A DNA stretch of 64,000 nt, from contig NZ_JNZP01000002.1 of assembly GCF_000725545.1 (NCBI RefSeq), positions 1 through 64,000 on the forward strand. The letters are read 5' to 3'. This DNA is from Streptomyces exfoliatus (GTDB taxonomy: Bacteria > Actinomycetota > Actinomycetes > Streptomycetales > Streptomycetaceae). Within the stretch, counting starts at the first letter, position 1. Each line of letters opens with the position of its first letter. Below are positions 25,170-33,785 of the stretch, piece after piece. The notes beneath the pieces are model-generated. The model was not told the DNA's origin, searched no databases, and saw only the letters and a program-made list of their open reading frames with translations. A program made the position numbers and the translations under genes.

Positions 25170-25700
25170 CCCGCCCCGTGTGCGGGGGTGACGCGCTCAC
25201 GTGCGCGGTCCCGAGCTCTGGTCCATACACGGTCCAGCACCCCAATGGACGCGCCGTCCGTCATTCTCGCTGCTCAGAAGGATGTCCCGGCTGTATCACC
25301 AGCAGACGAAGAAGGGCCGGCGCCCCACATGGAAGATCGCAATCTACGACCGACCTTGGCGCATCCATCGGAACCCGGTCTGTCGCAGATGTCGGAGTTC
25401 AACGCTGGTTAGTCGGCACCGAGTCAGCACGGGAGAGGTCGGAAGGTGGTGCTGACATGGGATTTCAGTCAGCACGGGGGTCAGCGGCGCGCCACCAAAA
25501 CGGGCTCGATCAGTGCAATCCGGACAGCCCCGATCCAGGCCCCTCGCACGCCTTCGGCAGGGTCGCGACAGCAGGCCATGGAGGCCAGGGGCACACGACC
25601 CAGCCGAACTATGGTGTCCCACCACATACGCCCCTGACCTGCGGCTTCCTACGGTATGGCGACACCGAAACGTCCCCGTACCTGCCTGGAAGTGGTGCAC
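25170..25700. other. Long intergenic stretch before the MHS transporter
   Basis: No gene is supported. Short open frames here have no ribosome sites and no recognisable protein sequence. GTCAGCACGGG occurs twice about 50 bases apart (near 25422 and 25472). The part nearest 25700 should hold the promoter of the transporter gene, but no clear -35/-10 pair was identified. This stretch marks the change from the decayed left part of the window to the intact right part. Confidence 0.4.
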
Positions 25701-27068
25701 ATGGCCGCCGCAACACCCTCCCCGACGCCACCCAACTCCCTCAAGAAGATCGTCGCCGCCAGTCTCATCGGGACCACCATCGAGTGGTACGACTTCTTCC
25801 TGTACGGGTCCGCCGCGGCGCTCGTGTTCAACAAGCTGTTCTTTCCCGACTCGGATCCGCTCGTCGGGACCCTGCTGTCCTTCCTGACCTACGCGGTCGG
25901 GTTCGCCGCACGGCCCCTCGGGGCGCTGGTGTTCGGGCACTACGGGGACCGGCTCGGGCGGAAGAAGCTGCTGGTCCTGAGCCTGCTGCTGATGGGTGGG
26001 GCGACGTTCGCGATCGGTCTGCTCCCGACGCACGCGACGATCGGGTCCGCCGCTCCCGTGCTGCTGACCGTGCTGCGGCTCGTGCAGGGCTTCGCGCTCG
26101 GTGGTGAGTGGGGCGGGGCCGTCCTGCTCGTTTCCGAGCACGGGGACGCGAAGCGGCGCGGGTTCTGGGCCTCGTGGCCGCAGACCGGCGCGCCGGCCGG
26201 GCAGCTGCTCGCTACCGGTGTGCTCTCCGCGCTGACCGCGCTGCTCTCGGACGCCGCCTTCGTCTCCTGGGGCTGGCGCGTTCCCTTCCTGCTCTCCGGC
26301 GTCCTGGTGATCGTCGGCCTCTGGATCCGGCTGTCGGTCGACGAGTCGCCCGTCTTCAAGGCGGCCCTCGCCGCCGCCGAGGAGCGCAAGGCCGTCGCCG
26401 GGCAGGTCGAGAAGATGCCGCTGGTCGCCGTCCTGAAGCACCACTGGCGGGACGTGCTGATCGCCATGGGCGCCCGCATGGCGGAGAACATCTCGTACTA
26501 CGTGATCACCGCGTTCATCCTCGTGTACGCGACCACCCAGGTCGGCCTGTCCAAGCAGACCGCCCTCAACGCCGTACTCATCGCCTCCGCGGTCCACTTC
26601 GCGGTCATCCCGCTCTGGGGCGCGCTCTCCGACCGCCTCGGCCGCCGTCCCGTGTACCTGATCGGCGCGGTCGGTGTCGGCGCCTGGATGTTCCCGTTCT
26701 TCGCCCTCATCGACCGCGGCACCTTCGGCAGCCTGCTGCTCGCGGTCACCGTCGGCCTCGTGTTCCACGGGGCGATGTACGCGCCGCAGGCCGCCTTCTT
26801 CTCCGAGATGTTCGCGACCCGGATGCGGTACTCCGGCGCTTCCATCGGCGCCCAGTTCTCCTCCGTGGCCGCCGGCGCGCCGGCTCCGCTCATCGCGACG
26901 GCCCTCCTCAACGACTACGGCGACTCGACGCCCATCGCCCTCTACGTGATCGCCGCCGCGCTGCTCACCGTCGTCGCCATCGCGTGCGCCCGGGAGACCC
27001 GCGACCGGGACCTCGGGGAGATCGAGGAGCGGACCCCCGCCGACTCCCGGGTCCGCGCCGACGTCTGA
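25701..27068 (+). CDS. MHS-family major facilitator transporter
   Basis: 455 residues from ATG at 25701. The metabolite:H+ symporter (MHS) branch is shown by ASLIGTTIEWYDFFLYGSAA at the first helix, by GHYGDRLGRKKLLVLSLLLM in the loop between helices 2 and 3, by LVQGFALGGEWGGAVLLVSE, and by the repeat RLGRRPVYLIGA. Twelve transmembrane helices are expected. Members take up organic acids, shikimate, proline/betaine or similar compounds. The nearby 3-hydroxybutyrate dehydrogenase and PucR-type regulator suggest a hydroxy-acid or ketone-body substrate, but that is inference. The gene converges on the regulator gene with only 11 bases between stops. Confidence 0.9.
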   Translation: MAAATPSPTPPNSLKKIVAASLIGTTIEWYDFFLYGSAAALVFNKLFFPDSDPLVGTLLSFLTYAVGFAARPLGALVFGHYGDRLGRKKLLVLSLLLMGGATFAIGLLPTHATIGSAAPVLLTVLRLVQGFALGGEWGGAVLLVSEHGDAKRRGFWASWPQTGAPAGQLLATGVLSALTALLSDAAFVSWGWRVPFLLSGVLVIVGLWIRLSVDESPVFKAALAAAEERKAVAGQVEKMPLVAVLKHHWRDVLIAMGARMAENISYYVITAFILVYATTQVGLSKQTALNAVLIASAVHFAVIPLWGALSDRLGRRPVYLIGAVGVGAWMFPFFALIDRGTFGSLLLAVTVGLVFHGAMYAPQAAFFSEMFATRMRYSGASIGAQFSSVAAGAPAPLIATALLNDYGDSTPIALYVIAAALLTVVAIACARETRDRDLGEIEERTPADSRVRADV

Positions 27069-27079
27069 CCCCGGGTGTC

Positions 27080-28972
27080 TCACTTTCCGGTGACGGCGTC
27101 CGAGAGCGCGTGCAGGCGCAGCGCCAGCTGGATCTCCAGGGCGCGGGACGGGGACTGCCAGTCGGGGCCCAGGAGCCGCCCGACGCGTTCCAGGCGCTGG
27201 GCCACCGTGTTGACGTGGACGTGGAGTTCGTCCTTGGTACGGGCCGGGCTCATGCCGCTCGCGAAGTAGGCGTCCAGGGTGCGGACCAGGTCGGTGCCGC
27301 GGCGCCGGTCGTAGGAGACGACCTGGCCTATCGTCCGGTTGACGAAGCCGTCGATGTCCCGGCCGTCGGCGAGGAGGAGGCCGAGGAAGCCGAGGTCCTC
27401 GGCCGCCGCGCCCTGGCCCGAGCGGTGCAGGAGCAGGAGCGCGTCGAGGCAGCGGCGGGCCTCCTGGTACGCGCCGGCCACCTGGTCCGGCCGGTCGAGG
27501 GGTGCCCGTACGGGGGCGGAGGCGCCGACCGTGACCGGTTCGCGCAGGGTGCCGCCGAGGCTCCGCGCGGTCTGGCGGGCCAGCTCGGCGGCGCTCTCGC
27601 CGGGGCCGAGCGGCAACAGCAGGACCGTACCGCCGTCGCGTGCCGAGGCCAGTCCGTGGCGGGTGGCGGCCAGGTGGGTGGCGGCCGACCACAGGCGCTG
27701 ACGGTCGGCACTCTCACGGCCGCCCGCGTCGGGGCCGGCCGTGCCGCCGGCCCGGTCGACGCGGGCGGCGAGCACGACGTGCGGGGCTTCGCTGTCGGTA
27801 CGGAGCCGGGCCGCGCGCTCCTTGAGCAGGCGGCGGTCCCGGTCGGGGGCGTCGAGGAGGTCGTCGAGGAGCTCGCCCCGCACCCGCTGCTCGGCCTCGC
27901 CCGCGGAACGGCGGGCGAGCAGCAGGAGGGAGGTGACGAGGGCGGCCCGCTCCAGGGTGCGCTGGTCGACCGGGTCGAGGTCGGGCTGCCCGTGGAGGAC
28001 GAGGGCCCCGAGGCTCTCCCCGCCGGCGGAGACGGCGGCCACCCAGTCGTCGCCCTCGCGGACCGCGTGGCCCCCGGCGCGGCGGGCGGCTCCGGCGCCC
28101 TCGTCGCTGAACTCAACCGTGCCACCGAGGACTTCGGAGACGGCGTCGGCCACGTCGTGGACGCCGCCGCCGTGCAGGACGAGTTCGGAGAGCCGGTCGT
28201 GGACCTCGGAGGCCCGTTCGATGACGCCGCTGTGCTCGCGGATGATGTCGTTGGCGCGCTCCAGCTCGGCGAGGGCGGAGCGGGTCTCGGCGAGGAGGTT
28301 GGCCGTGTCGATGGCCACGGCGGCGTGCGCGGCGAAGGAGCCGAGCAGCGCGACCTGTTCGCGTTCGAAGACCCTGGCCCTGCGGTCGGCGGCGAAGAGG
28401 ACGCCGATGACCTGGCTGCCGAGGCTGAGCGGGACGCCGAGGATGGCGACGAGGCCCTCGTCCCGTACGGCCGTGTCGATGGTCCTGGTGTGCTGGAAGC
28501 GCGCGTCGTCGAAGTAGTCGTCGGTGACGTACGGGCGGGCGGTCTGGGCGACGAGGCCGCCGAGTCCCTCCCCCATGCCCAGTCTGAGCTGCTGGAACCG
28601 CGCGGAGACCGAGCCCTCGGTGACCCGCATGTACGTGTCTCCCGCGGCGGGGTCGTTGAGGCTCAGATAGGCGACCTCGGTGCCGAGGAGGGAGCGGGCG
28701 CGCTGGACGATGGCGCGCAGCACCGCGTCGAGGTCACGGAGTCCCGCGAGGTCGTGGGCGGTGGCGAAGAGCGCGGACAGCTCCGCCTCGCGGCGCCGCC
28801 GCCCCTCCAGCTCGGCCCGGACGCGCAGGGCGAGCTGCTTGGCCTCTTCGAGCTCGGCCAGCGCCTCGGGGCCCGCGCCGCTCGCACGGGCGAGCAGCAC
28901 GGGCCTGTCGTATGCCTCCGTGGCTGCTCCCCGGGCGAGGAGTTCCAGGTAGGAGACGTGTTCGTGGGACAT
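27080..28972 (-). CDS. GAF-domain PucR/CdaR-type transcriptional regulator
   Basis: 630 residues from ATG at 28972 (MSHEHVSYLELLARGAATEA). A coiled stretch (LEEAKQLALRVRAELEGRRR) leads into a GAF domain at about residues 85-220 (ARSLLGTEVAYLSLNDPAAG; VAILGVPLSLGSQVIGVLFA; AAHAAVAIDTANLL). A central GGDEF-like/PucR linker region follows. The end is the PucR C-terminal HTH (LVRTLDAYFASGMSPARTKD; LHVHVNTVAQRLERVGRLLG). Such regulators usually activate catabolic genes in response to the substrate sensed by the GAF domain. The 3-hydroxybutyrate dehydrogenase gene upstream on the same strand (68 bases away) and the convergent transporter are likely partners. Confidence 0.88.
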   Translation of the reverse strand: MSHEHVSYLELLARGAATEAYDRPVLLARASGAGPEALAELEEAKQLALRVRAELEGRRRREAELSALFATAHDLAGLRDLDAVLRAIVQRARSLLGTEVAYLSLNDPAAGDTYMRVTEGSVSARFQQLRLGMGEGLGGLVAQTARPYVTDDYFDDARFQHTRTIDTAVRDEGLVAILGVPLSLGSQVIGVLFAADRRARVFEREQVALLGSFAAHAAVAIDTANLLAETRSALAELERANDIIREHSGVIERASEVHDRLSELVLHGGGVHDVADAVSEVLGGTVEFSDEGAGAARRAGGHAVREGDDWVAAVSAGGESLGALVLHGQPDLDPVDQRTLERAALVTSLLLLARRSAGEAEQRVRGELLDDLLDAPDRDRRLLKERAARLRTDSEAPHVVLAARVDRAGGTAGPDAGGRESADRQRLWSAATHLAATRHGLASARDGGTVLLLPLGPGESAAELARQTARSLGGTLREPVTVGASAPVRAPLDRPDQVAGAYQEARRCLDALLLLHRSGQGAAAEDLGFLGLLLADGRDIDGFVNRTIGQVVSYDRRRGTDLVRTLDAYFASGMSPARTKDELHVHVNTVAQRLERVGRLLGPDWQSPSRALEIQLALRLHALSDAVTGK

Positions 28973-29040
28973 GGACACAGGGATACCTGCCGAACGTGTG
29001 GTCGCACCACCCCTGTGGACAACCTTCACAGGGACATCCT

Positions 29041-29886
29041 TCAGTGGGCGGTCCAGCCGCCGTCGAGGGTGAGGGAGGTGCCGGTGATGAACGAGGCGTG
29101 GTCGGTGCAGAGATAGAGGACGGCCTCGGCGACCTCCTCCGGTTCGATGAGGCGCTTGAGCGCCGAGTCCTTCAGCAGGACCTCGGAGAGGACCCGCTCA
29201 GGGGGGATGCCGTGGGCGGTGGCCTGGTCCGCGATCTGCCGTTCGACGAGCGGGGTGCGGACATAGCCGGGGTTGACGCAGTTGGAGGTGACCCCGTGCG
29301 GGGCGCCTTCGAGGGCGGCGGTCTTGGAGAGGCCCTCCAGGCCGTGCTTGGCGGCCACGTACGCGGACTTGAACGGGGAGGCGCGCAGGCCGTGGACGGA
29401 GGAGAGGTTGACGATCCGCCCCCAGCCCTGGGCGTACATGTGCGGCAGGGCGCCCCGGATGAGCCGGAAGGGTGCCTCCAGCATCACGGTGAGGACGGTG
29501 TGGAAGACGTCCGGCGGGAACTCCTCGATGGGGCGGACCAGCTGGAGTCCCGCGTTGTTGACGAGGATGTCCGCGCCCGCGGCGGCGGCCTCCGCGGCGT
29601 CGAGGTCGGTGAGGTCGAGGAGCCGGGGTTCGAGGATTCCGGGGAGCGCCGCGGCCTCCTCGGCGAGGGTCTCCAGGCCCTCGGCGGCGCGGTCGACGGC
29701 TCTGACCCGGGCTCCTGAGGCGGCGAGCCGCAGCGCGCAGGCGCGCCCGATGCCGCCGGCCGCGCCGGTGACGAGCGCGGTGCGGCCGGTGAGGTCGAGG
29801 ACGACAGCACGGGGCCGGGGTTCGGCGGAGACGGATCCGGTACCGGTACCGGTAGCGGCACCGTGGGCGGTGAGGGAGGCGCTCAT
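29041..29886 (-). CDS. 3-hydroxybutyrate dehydrogenase (SDR family)
   Basis: 281 residues from ATG at 29886 (MSASLTAHGAATGTGTGSVS). After a low-complexity head of about 35 residues comes a classical short-chain dehydrogenase: cofactor loop TGAAGGIGRACAL, NNAG (ILVNNAGLQLVRPIEEFPPD), catalytic Ser in NLSSVHGLRASPFKSA and YVAAKHG with Tyr/Lys. The block SVHGLRASPFKSAYVAAKHG and the GITLTLDGGWTAH-like end (TGTSLTLDGGWTAH) are typical of D-3-hydroxybutyrate dehydrogenase, which oxidises D-3-hydroxybutyrate to acetoacetate with NAD. It precedes the PucR-type regulator on the same strand. The encoded pathway is ketone-body or polyhydroxybutyrate breakdown. Confidence 0.87.
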   Translation of the reverse strand: MSASLTAHGAATGTGTGSVSAEPRPRAVVLDLTGRTALVTGAAGGIGRACALRLAASGARVRAVDRAAEGLETLAEEAAALPGILEPRLLDLTDLDAAEAAAAGADILVNNAGLQLVRPIEEFPPDVFHTVLTVMLEAPFRLIRGALPHMYAQGWGRIVNLSSVHGLRASPFKSAYVAAKHGLEGLSKTAALEGAPHGVTSNCVNPGYVRTPLVERQIADQATAHGIPPERVLSEVLLKDSALKRLIEPEEVAEAVLYLCTDHASFITGTSLTLDGGWTAH

Positions 29887-29941
29887 GCTCCGCACCCTAT
29901 GAAGGGCCTCTTCCCTCACCGATGTGCGCCGGGGCCATAGT

Positions 29942-30424
29942 TCAGCTGGCCACTGTGGTGCGGAACCATGTGGGTGCGTCGGCCATGGCCTTCTCGATCC
30001 GCAGGTACGAGAAGCGCTTCATGTCCGGCAGGTCGTCCACGTCGAACCAGCGGACGTCGGTGGACTCGTCGTCGTTGACGCGTGCCTCGCCGCCCACCGC
30101 GCGGCAGCGGAACGTCACGTCCATGAACTGGCACTCGTCGCCGTTGGGATAGACGACGGGCTTGCTGAGGGTCTCGACGAGCACGATCCGCTCGACCTCG
30201 CAGCGCACCGCGGTCTCCTCGTACACCTCGCGCACCGCGCAGTCGGCGGGCTGCTCGCCGGGTTCGACGATGCCGCCGACGATCGCCCACCGTCCGTTGT
30301 CGGCCCGCCGGCCGAGCAGCACCCGGCCCTCGTCGTCGAAGACGACGGCGCTCACTCCGGGGAGGAAGAGGAGCTGATGGCCCGCGGTCGCGCGCAGGGC
30401 CTGGATGAAGTCAGGGGTAGCCAT
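29942..30424 (-). CDS. Nudix hydrolase
   Basis: 160 residues from ATG at 30424. The Nudix box is complete at about residues 50-72: GIVEPGEQPADCAVREVYEE followed by TAV, with the REVYEE metal-binding core. The fold begins with GVSAVVFDDEGRVLLGRRAD. Nudix enzymes hydrolyse nucleoside diphosphates linked to another moiety; the preferred substrate is not evident from sequence. The gene lies on the reverse strand between the dehydrogenase and lnt, probably as its own unit. Confidence 0.9.
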   Translation of the reverse strand: MATPDFIQALRATAGHQLLFLPGVSAVVFDDEGRVLLGRRADNGRWAIVGGIVEPGEQPADCAVREVYEETAVRCEVERIVLVETLSKPVVYPNGDECQFMDVTFRCRAVGGEARVNDDESTDVRWFDVDDLPDMKRFSYLRIEKAMADAPTWFRTTVAS

Positions 30425-30487
30425 GGACCGACCCTAGGTCATCGGATCGTCGACGGATCGGGCCGTGGGACCGGCCGTGCGGGCCCC

Positions 30488-30579
30488 GGCCCGGTCGTCG
30501 GCCGATCGGGCCCCGAGGCGCGTCACTCGGTCCGGGGCCCGGTCGTCGGCCGATCGGGCCCCGGGGCGCGTCACTCGGT
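30488..30579. repeat. 48-bp tandem duplication at the 3' end of lnt
   Basis: Bases 30488-30531 recur at 30536-30579 with a single A/G difference (period 48). The unit includes the lnt stop region (ACCGAGTGA on the reverse strand), so the duplication copies the last codons of lnt into the downstream spacer. The unit also holds GGGCCC and CGATCGGC, giving strong secondary structure that may serve as a terminator. Confidence 0.8.
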
Positions 30580-32172
30580 GCGGCCGCCGCGCCGGGCCCG
30601 TACGGAGCGGAACGCCGACCAGCCGAGACCGGCGGCGGCGAGCGCCACGAGCAGGGCCTCGGGCAGCGTGCCCATCCGGGTCGCCGGGGTCAGCGAGGAG
30701 CGCAGCGGCACCTCCTCGACCAGGACGTCGGGGGTGAACATCTTCGTCTGGGCGACGATCTCGCCGTCGGGGCGGATGACCGCGCTGACCCCGCTGGTGA
30801 CGGGCACGACCACGGACCGGCTGTGCTCGACGGCCCGCACCCGGGACATCGCGAGCTGCTGGTAGGTCATCTCGGTGCGGCCGAAGGTGGCGTTGTTGCT
30901 GGGGACGGTGATCAGCTGGGCGCCGTGGGTGACGGTGTCGCGCACGGCCCAGTCGAAGGCCGCCTCGTAGCAGGTGGCGAGGCCCACCTTGGTGCCGGCC
31001 AGGTCGAAGACGCCGACCTTCGTGCCGGCGCCGAAGTCCCGGCTCACCCGGTCGACGTTGCTGTTGAAGACGCGCACGAGGGACCGCATGGGGATGTACT
31101 CGCCGAACGGCTGGACGTGCCGCTTGTCGTACGTGGCGACCGGGCCGCGCTCCGGGTCCCATTCGATGAGGGTGTTGCGGAGCTTGCCGGTCTCGGGGGC
31201 GACGACCGCGCCGATCACGGTCGGTACGCCGATCGCCCGGACGGCTCCGTCGATGACGTCGGCCGCGTCGGCGTTCGCGTACGGGTCGATGTCCGAGGAG
31301 TTCTCGGGCCACAGTACGAAGTCGGGCTGCGGCGCGCGGCCCGCCTCGACGTCCGCGGCGAGCTCGCGGGTGCGGGCGACATGGTTGTCGAGGACGGCCC
31401 GGCGCTGGGCGTTGAAGTCGAGGCCGAGGCGGGGCACGTTGCCCTGGACGGCGGCGACGGTGGCGGTGCCGTCCTCGGCCGAGTCGTCGACGAGAGGCAG
31501 CGCGGCGAGGGCGCCGGCGACGGGGAGGAGTACGGAGACCGCGGCGACGGCGACCGGGCCGCGGGGGACGGCGCCGGTGGCGCGGTAGGCCCGGAAGCGC
31601 CGGTAGGCCTCGTACAGGCCGAATCCGCAGAGGGCGACGGCGAAGCCGAGCACCGGCGTACCGCCGACGGCGGCGAGCGGCAGGAAGACACCGTCCGCCT
31701 GCCCGAAGGCGATCTTGCCCCAGGGGAAGCCGCCGAAGGGCACGCGCGCGCGTGCCGCCTCCGCGAGGATCCACACGGCGGCGGCGAGGACGGGCCACGC
31801 CGGGAGCCGGGAGACGGCCGCGATGCCGAGGCCCGCGACGGCGACGAAGAGCGCTTCCAGGGCCGCGAGGGCGAGCCACGGTCCGGCGCCGACCTCCTCG
31901 CCGGTCCAGACGAGGAGCGGCAGGAGGAAGCCGAGCCCGGCGAGGTACCCGAGGCCGAACCCGGCGCGGAGACGGCGGCCCCGCAGGACCCAGCCGAGCA
32001 GGGCGAAGGCGGGCAGCGCGAGCCACCACAGGGGGCGCGGCGGGAAGCTCAGGTAGAGCAGGAACCCGGACAGCAGAGCCGCCCCGGGCCTCACGAACCG
32101 CAGCAGCCGGGAACCCGGTGTGGGTGCGGGGTCGGTTCCGGACGCGTCGACGGGGGTGATGGTGGCGCTCAC
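30571..32172 (-). CDS. lnt: Apolipoprotein N-acyltransferase
   Basis: 533 residues from GTG at 32172 (VSATITPVDASGTDPAPTPG). The N-terminal half has six or more transmembrane helices (GAALLSGFLLYLSFPPRPLW; WLALPAFALLGWVLRG). The C-terminal half is a nitrilase-fold domain with the catalytic triad visible: Glu in DFVLWPENSSDIDPY, Lys in ATYDKRHVQPFGEY, Cys in GLATCYEAAFDWAV. Lnt adds the third acyl chain to the N-terminal cysteine of lipoproteins at the outer face of the membrane, after Lgt and Lsp. Streptomyces often has two copies. A 48-bp duplication covers its 3' end. Confidence 0.92.
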   Translation of the reverse strand: MSATITPVDASGTDPAPTPGSRLLRFVRPGAALLSGFLLYLSFPPRPLWWLALPAFALLGWVLRGRRLRAGFGLGYLAGLGFLLPLLVWTGEEVGAGPWLALAALEALFVAVAGLGIAAVSRLPAWPVLAAAVWILAEAARARVPFGGFPWGKIAFGQADGVFLPLAAVGGTPVLGFAVALCGFGLYEAYRRFRAYRATGAVPRGPVAVAAVSVLLPVAGALAALPLVDDSAEDGTATVAAVQGNVPRLGLDFNAQRRAVLDNHVARTRELAADVEAGRAPQPDFVLWPENSSDIDPYANADAADVIDGAVRAIGVPTVIGAVVAPETGKLRNTLIEWDPERGPVATYDKRHVQPFGEYIPMRSLVRVFNSNVDRVSRDFGAGTKVGVFDLAGTKVGLATCYEAAFDWAVRDTVTHGAQLITVPSNNATFGRTEMTYQQLAMSRVRAVEHSRSVVVPVTSGVSAVIRPDGEIVAQTKMFTPDVLVEEVPLRSSLTPATRMGTLPEALLVALAAAGLGWSAFRSVRARRGGRTE

Positions 32173-32252
32173 CTTGCGGAGTCTACGGGGCGTCCCTGTG
32201 GTCCCCGCCGTCCGTCCCCGCGGGCCGGGATGCCGGTATGGCCTGGGCGGGG

Positions 32253-32819
32253 TCAGACGCCCGTCGGTGTCGGCGGGGCCGGTGGGGCCGGGTGGCGGAG
32301 GTGGTCCCGGATGACGCGGACCGCGGATTCGGCGTCGTCGACGGTGACCGTGAACGTACGTCCGTCGCCGAGGCGCAGCACCAGGCCCTCGCCCCGCCGG
32401 ACGATCACGGCCGTGCCCTTCTCGGGGCGCCAGCGGTAGCCCCAGCCGCCCCAGTGGCGCGGGGTGACGCTCGGCGCGAAGTCCGCGCCGACGATGTGGG
32501 AGAGGAGGATGCGGCGGCGCGGCACGCCGATGTGGCCGCAGCGGACCTCCATGGCGCGGTCGTCGACCTTCACGGCCACGTGGACGAACGCGAGCGTGCC
32601 GAAGAGGACGAGCAGTCCGGCGGCGACGCAGCCGATCACGGCCATCAGCAGGGCGAGGATGCCGGAGGTCCAGGCCGAGGCCACGGCGATGGTGATGCCG
32701 AGGGCCATGCAGGCCGCACCGGCGAGGGCCGCCACCCACTGGAAACGGTTGGTGGCGCGGCCGGTCCAGACGGCGGGTGTCCCGTCGTCGGCGTGCGGGG
32801 TCCGGGCGTGCTGCCTCAT
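32253..32819 (-). CDS. Membrane protein with PH-like domain
   Basis: 188 residues from ATG at 32819. Two adjacent transmembrane helices (WVAALAGAACMALGITIAVA; ILALLMAVIGCVAAGLLVLF) are followed by a cytoplasmic or external beta-rich domain (VKVDDRAMEVRCGHIGVPRR; ILLSHIVGADFAPSVTPRHW; GWGYRWRPEKGTAVIVRRGE) that looks like the small PH-like domain found in actinobacterial membrane proteins. No enzymatic role is known. It lies directly upstream of lnt on the same strand (80 bases), so the two may share a transcript. Confidence 0.7.
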   Translation of the reverse strand: MRQHARTPHADDGTPAVWTGRATNRFQWVAALAGAACMALGITIAVASAWTSGILALLMAVIGCVAAGLLVLFGTLAFVHVAVKVDDRAMEVRCGHIGVPRRRILLSHIVGADFAPSVTPRHWGGWGYRWRPEKGTAVIVRRGEGLVLRLGDGRTFTVTVDDAESAVRVIRDHLRHPAPPAPPTPTGV

Positions 32820-32932
32820 AGGGTAAGACTACCCAGGATCGGCTGCGACAGCGCGCCGGAACGAAGCCTTCCGAGCACGCTCCGTGAGCGAAACTCCCGC
32901 TCGCGCTCGGCGAGCGTGTCCTCCGTGCACGC

Positions 32933-33727
32933 TCAGTGAGCGGAGGCGACCGCCCCGAGGGTCCGGCCTTCGGCATAGCCGAGGGCGGTGGCGGGCAGCG
33001 GGCCGGGGCGTCCGCTCAGCAGGACGGAGAGGCCGCCGGTGGGGTCGGCGTCGGGGGCGGGCTCGGCGCCGAGTCGGCGCAGCGCCTGCGCGGCGACGGC
33101 GTCCGCGGAGCCGTGGAAGACGAGCGGGGGCAGTCCGGCCCTGCCGCGGGCTTCGAGGGCGGCGAGGATGCGCTCCTCGACCAGTTCGTAGTGGGTGCAG
33201 CCGAGGACGACGGTGCGGACGTCCCGGGGGGTGAGCGCCGCCGCGGCGGCGACGGCCCGGTCCACGGCCGCCGGATCGGCGTGCTCGACGGCGTCCGCGA
33301 GCCCCGGGCAGGGCACCTCGGTGACCTCGGCGCCGTCGGCGAAGTCGCGGATGAGTCCGCGCTGATAGGCGCTGCCGGTGGTGGCCGGGGTGGCCCAGAT
33401 GGCGATCTTGCCGCCGCCCGCGGCGGCGGGCTTGATCGCGGGCACGGTGCCGATGACGGCGATGTCCGGTTCCAGCGCGGCGCGCAGCGCGGGCAGGGCG
33501 TGCACGGTGGCGGTGTTGCAGGCCACGATCAGCGCCTGCGGGCGGTGCTCGGCGGCGGCGAGCGCGACGGCGAGGGCGCGCTGCGTCAGGTCCTCGGGGG
33601 TACGGGGTCCCCAGGGCATGCCGTCGGGGTCGTTGGAGAGGAGGAGATCCGCGTCCGGCCGGAGCCGCCGCACCGCGGCCGCTGCCGGGAGGAGGCCGAT
33701 TCCGGAGTCCATGAGCGCGATCTTCAC
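32933..33727 (-). CDS. Asp/Glu racemase family protein (glutamate racemase-like)
   Basis: 264 residues from ATG at 33727. Family signatures are intact: MKIALMDSGIGLLPAAAAVR (DSG), ALIVACNTATVHALPALRAA with the first catalytic Cys, and VRTVVLGCTHYELVEERILA with the second catalytic Cys. Glutamate racemase makes D-glutamate for peptidoglycan. Most Streptomyces have the true MurI elsewhere, with DSGVGGL at the start; this protein has DSGIGLL, so it may be a divergent paralogue. It is a stand-alone gene with no cell-wall neighbours. Confidence 0.8.
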   Translation of the reverse strand: MKIALMDSGIGLLPAAAAVRRLRPDADLLLSNDPDGMPWGPRTPEDLTQRALAVALAAAEHRPQALIVACNTATVHALPALRAALEPDIAVIGTVPAIKPAAAGGGKIAIWATPATTGSAYQRGLIRDFADGAEVTEVPCPGLADAVEHADPAAVDRAVAAAAALTPRDVRTVVLGCTHYELVEERILAALEARGRAGLPPLVFHGSADAVAAQALRRLGAEPAPDADPTGGLSVLLSGRPGPLPATALGYAEGRTLGAVASAH

Positions 33728-33785
33728 CCGGTCACCCTAGCCGATGAGCCTTGCGAGCCCCGCGATCTGGGGCAGACTGCCGCGA

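Noticed and set aside
26108..29116. Long plus-strand open frame over the MHS transporter and PucR gene
   Set aside because: It runs out of frame through the transporter and antisense through the regulator. The translation has no family motifs, while the overlapped genes have many.
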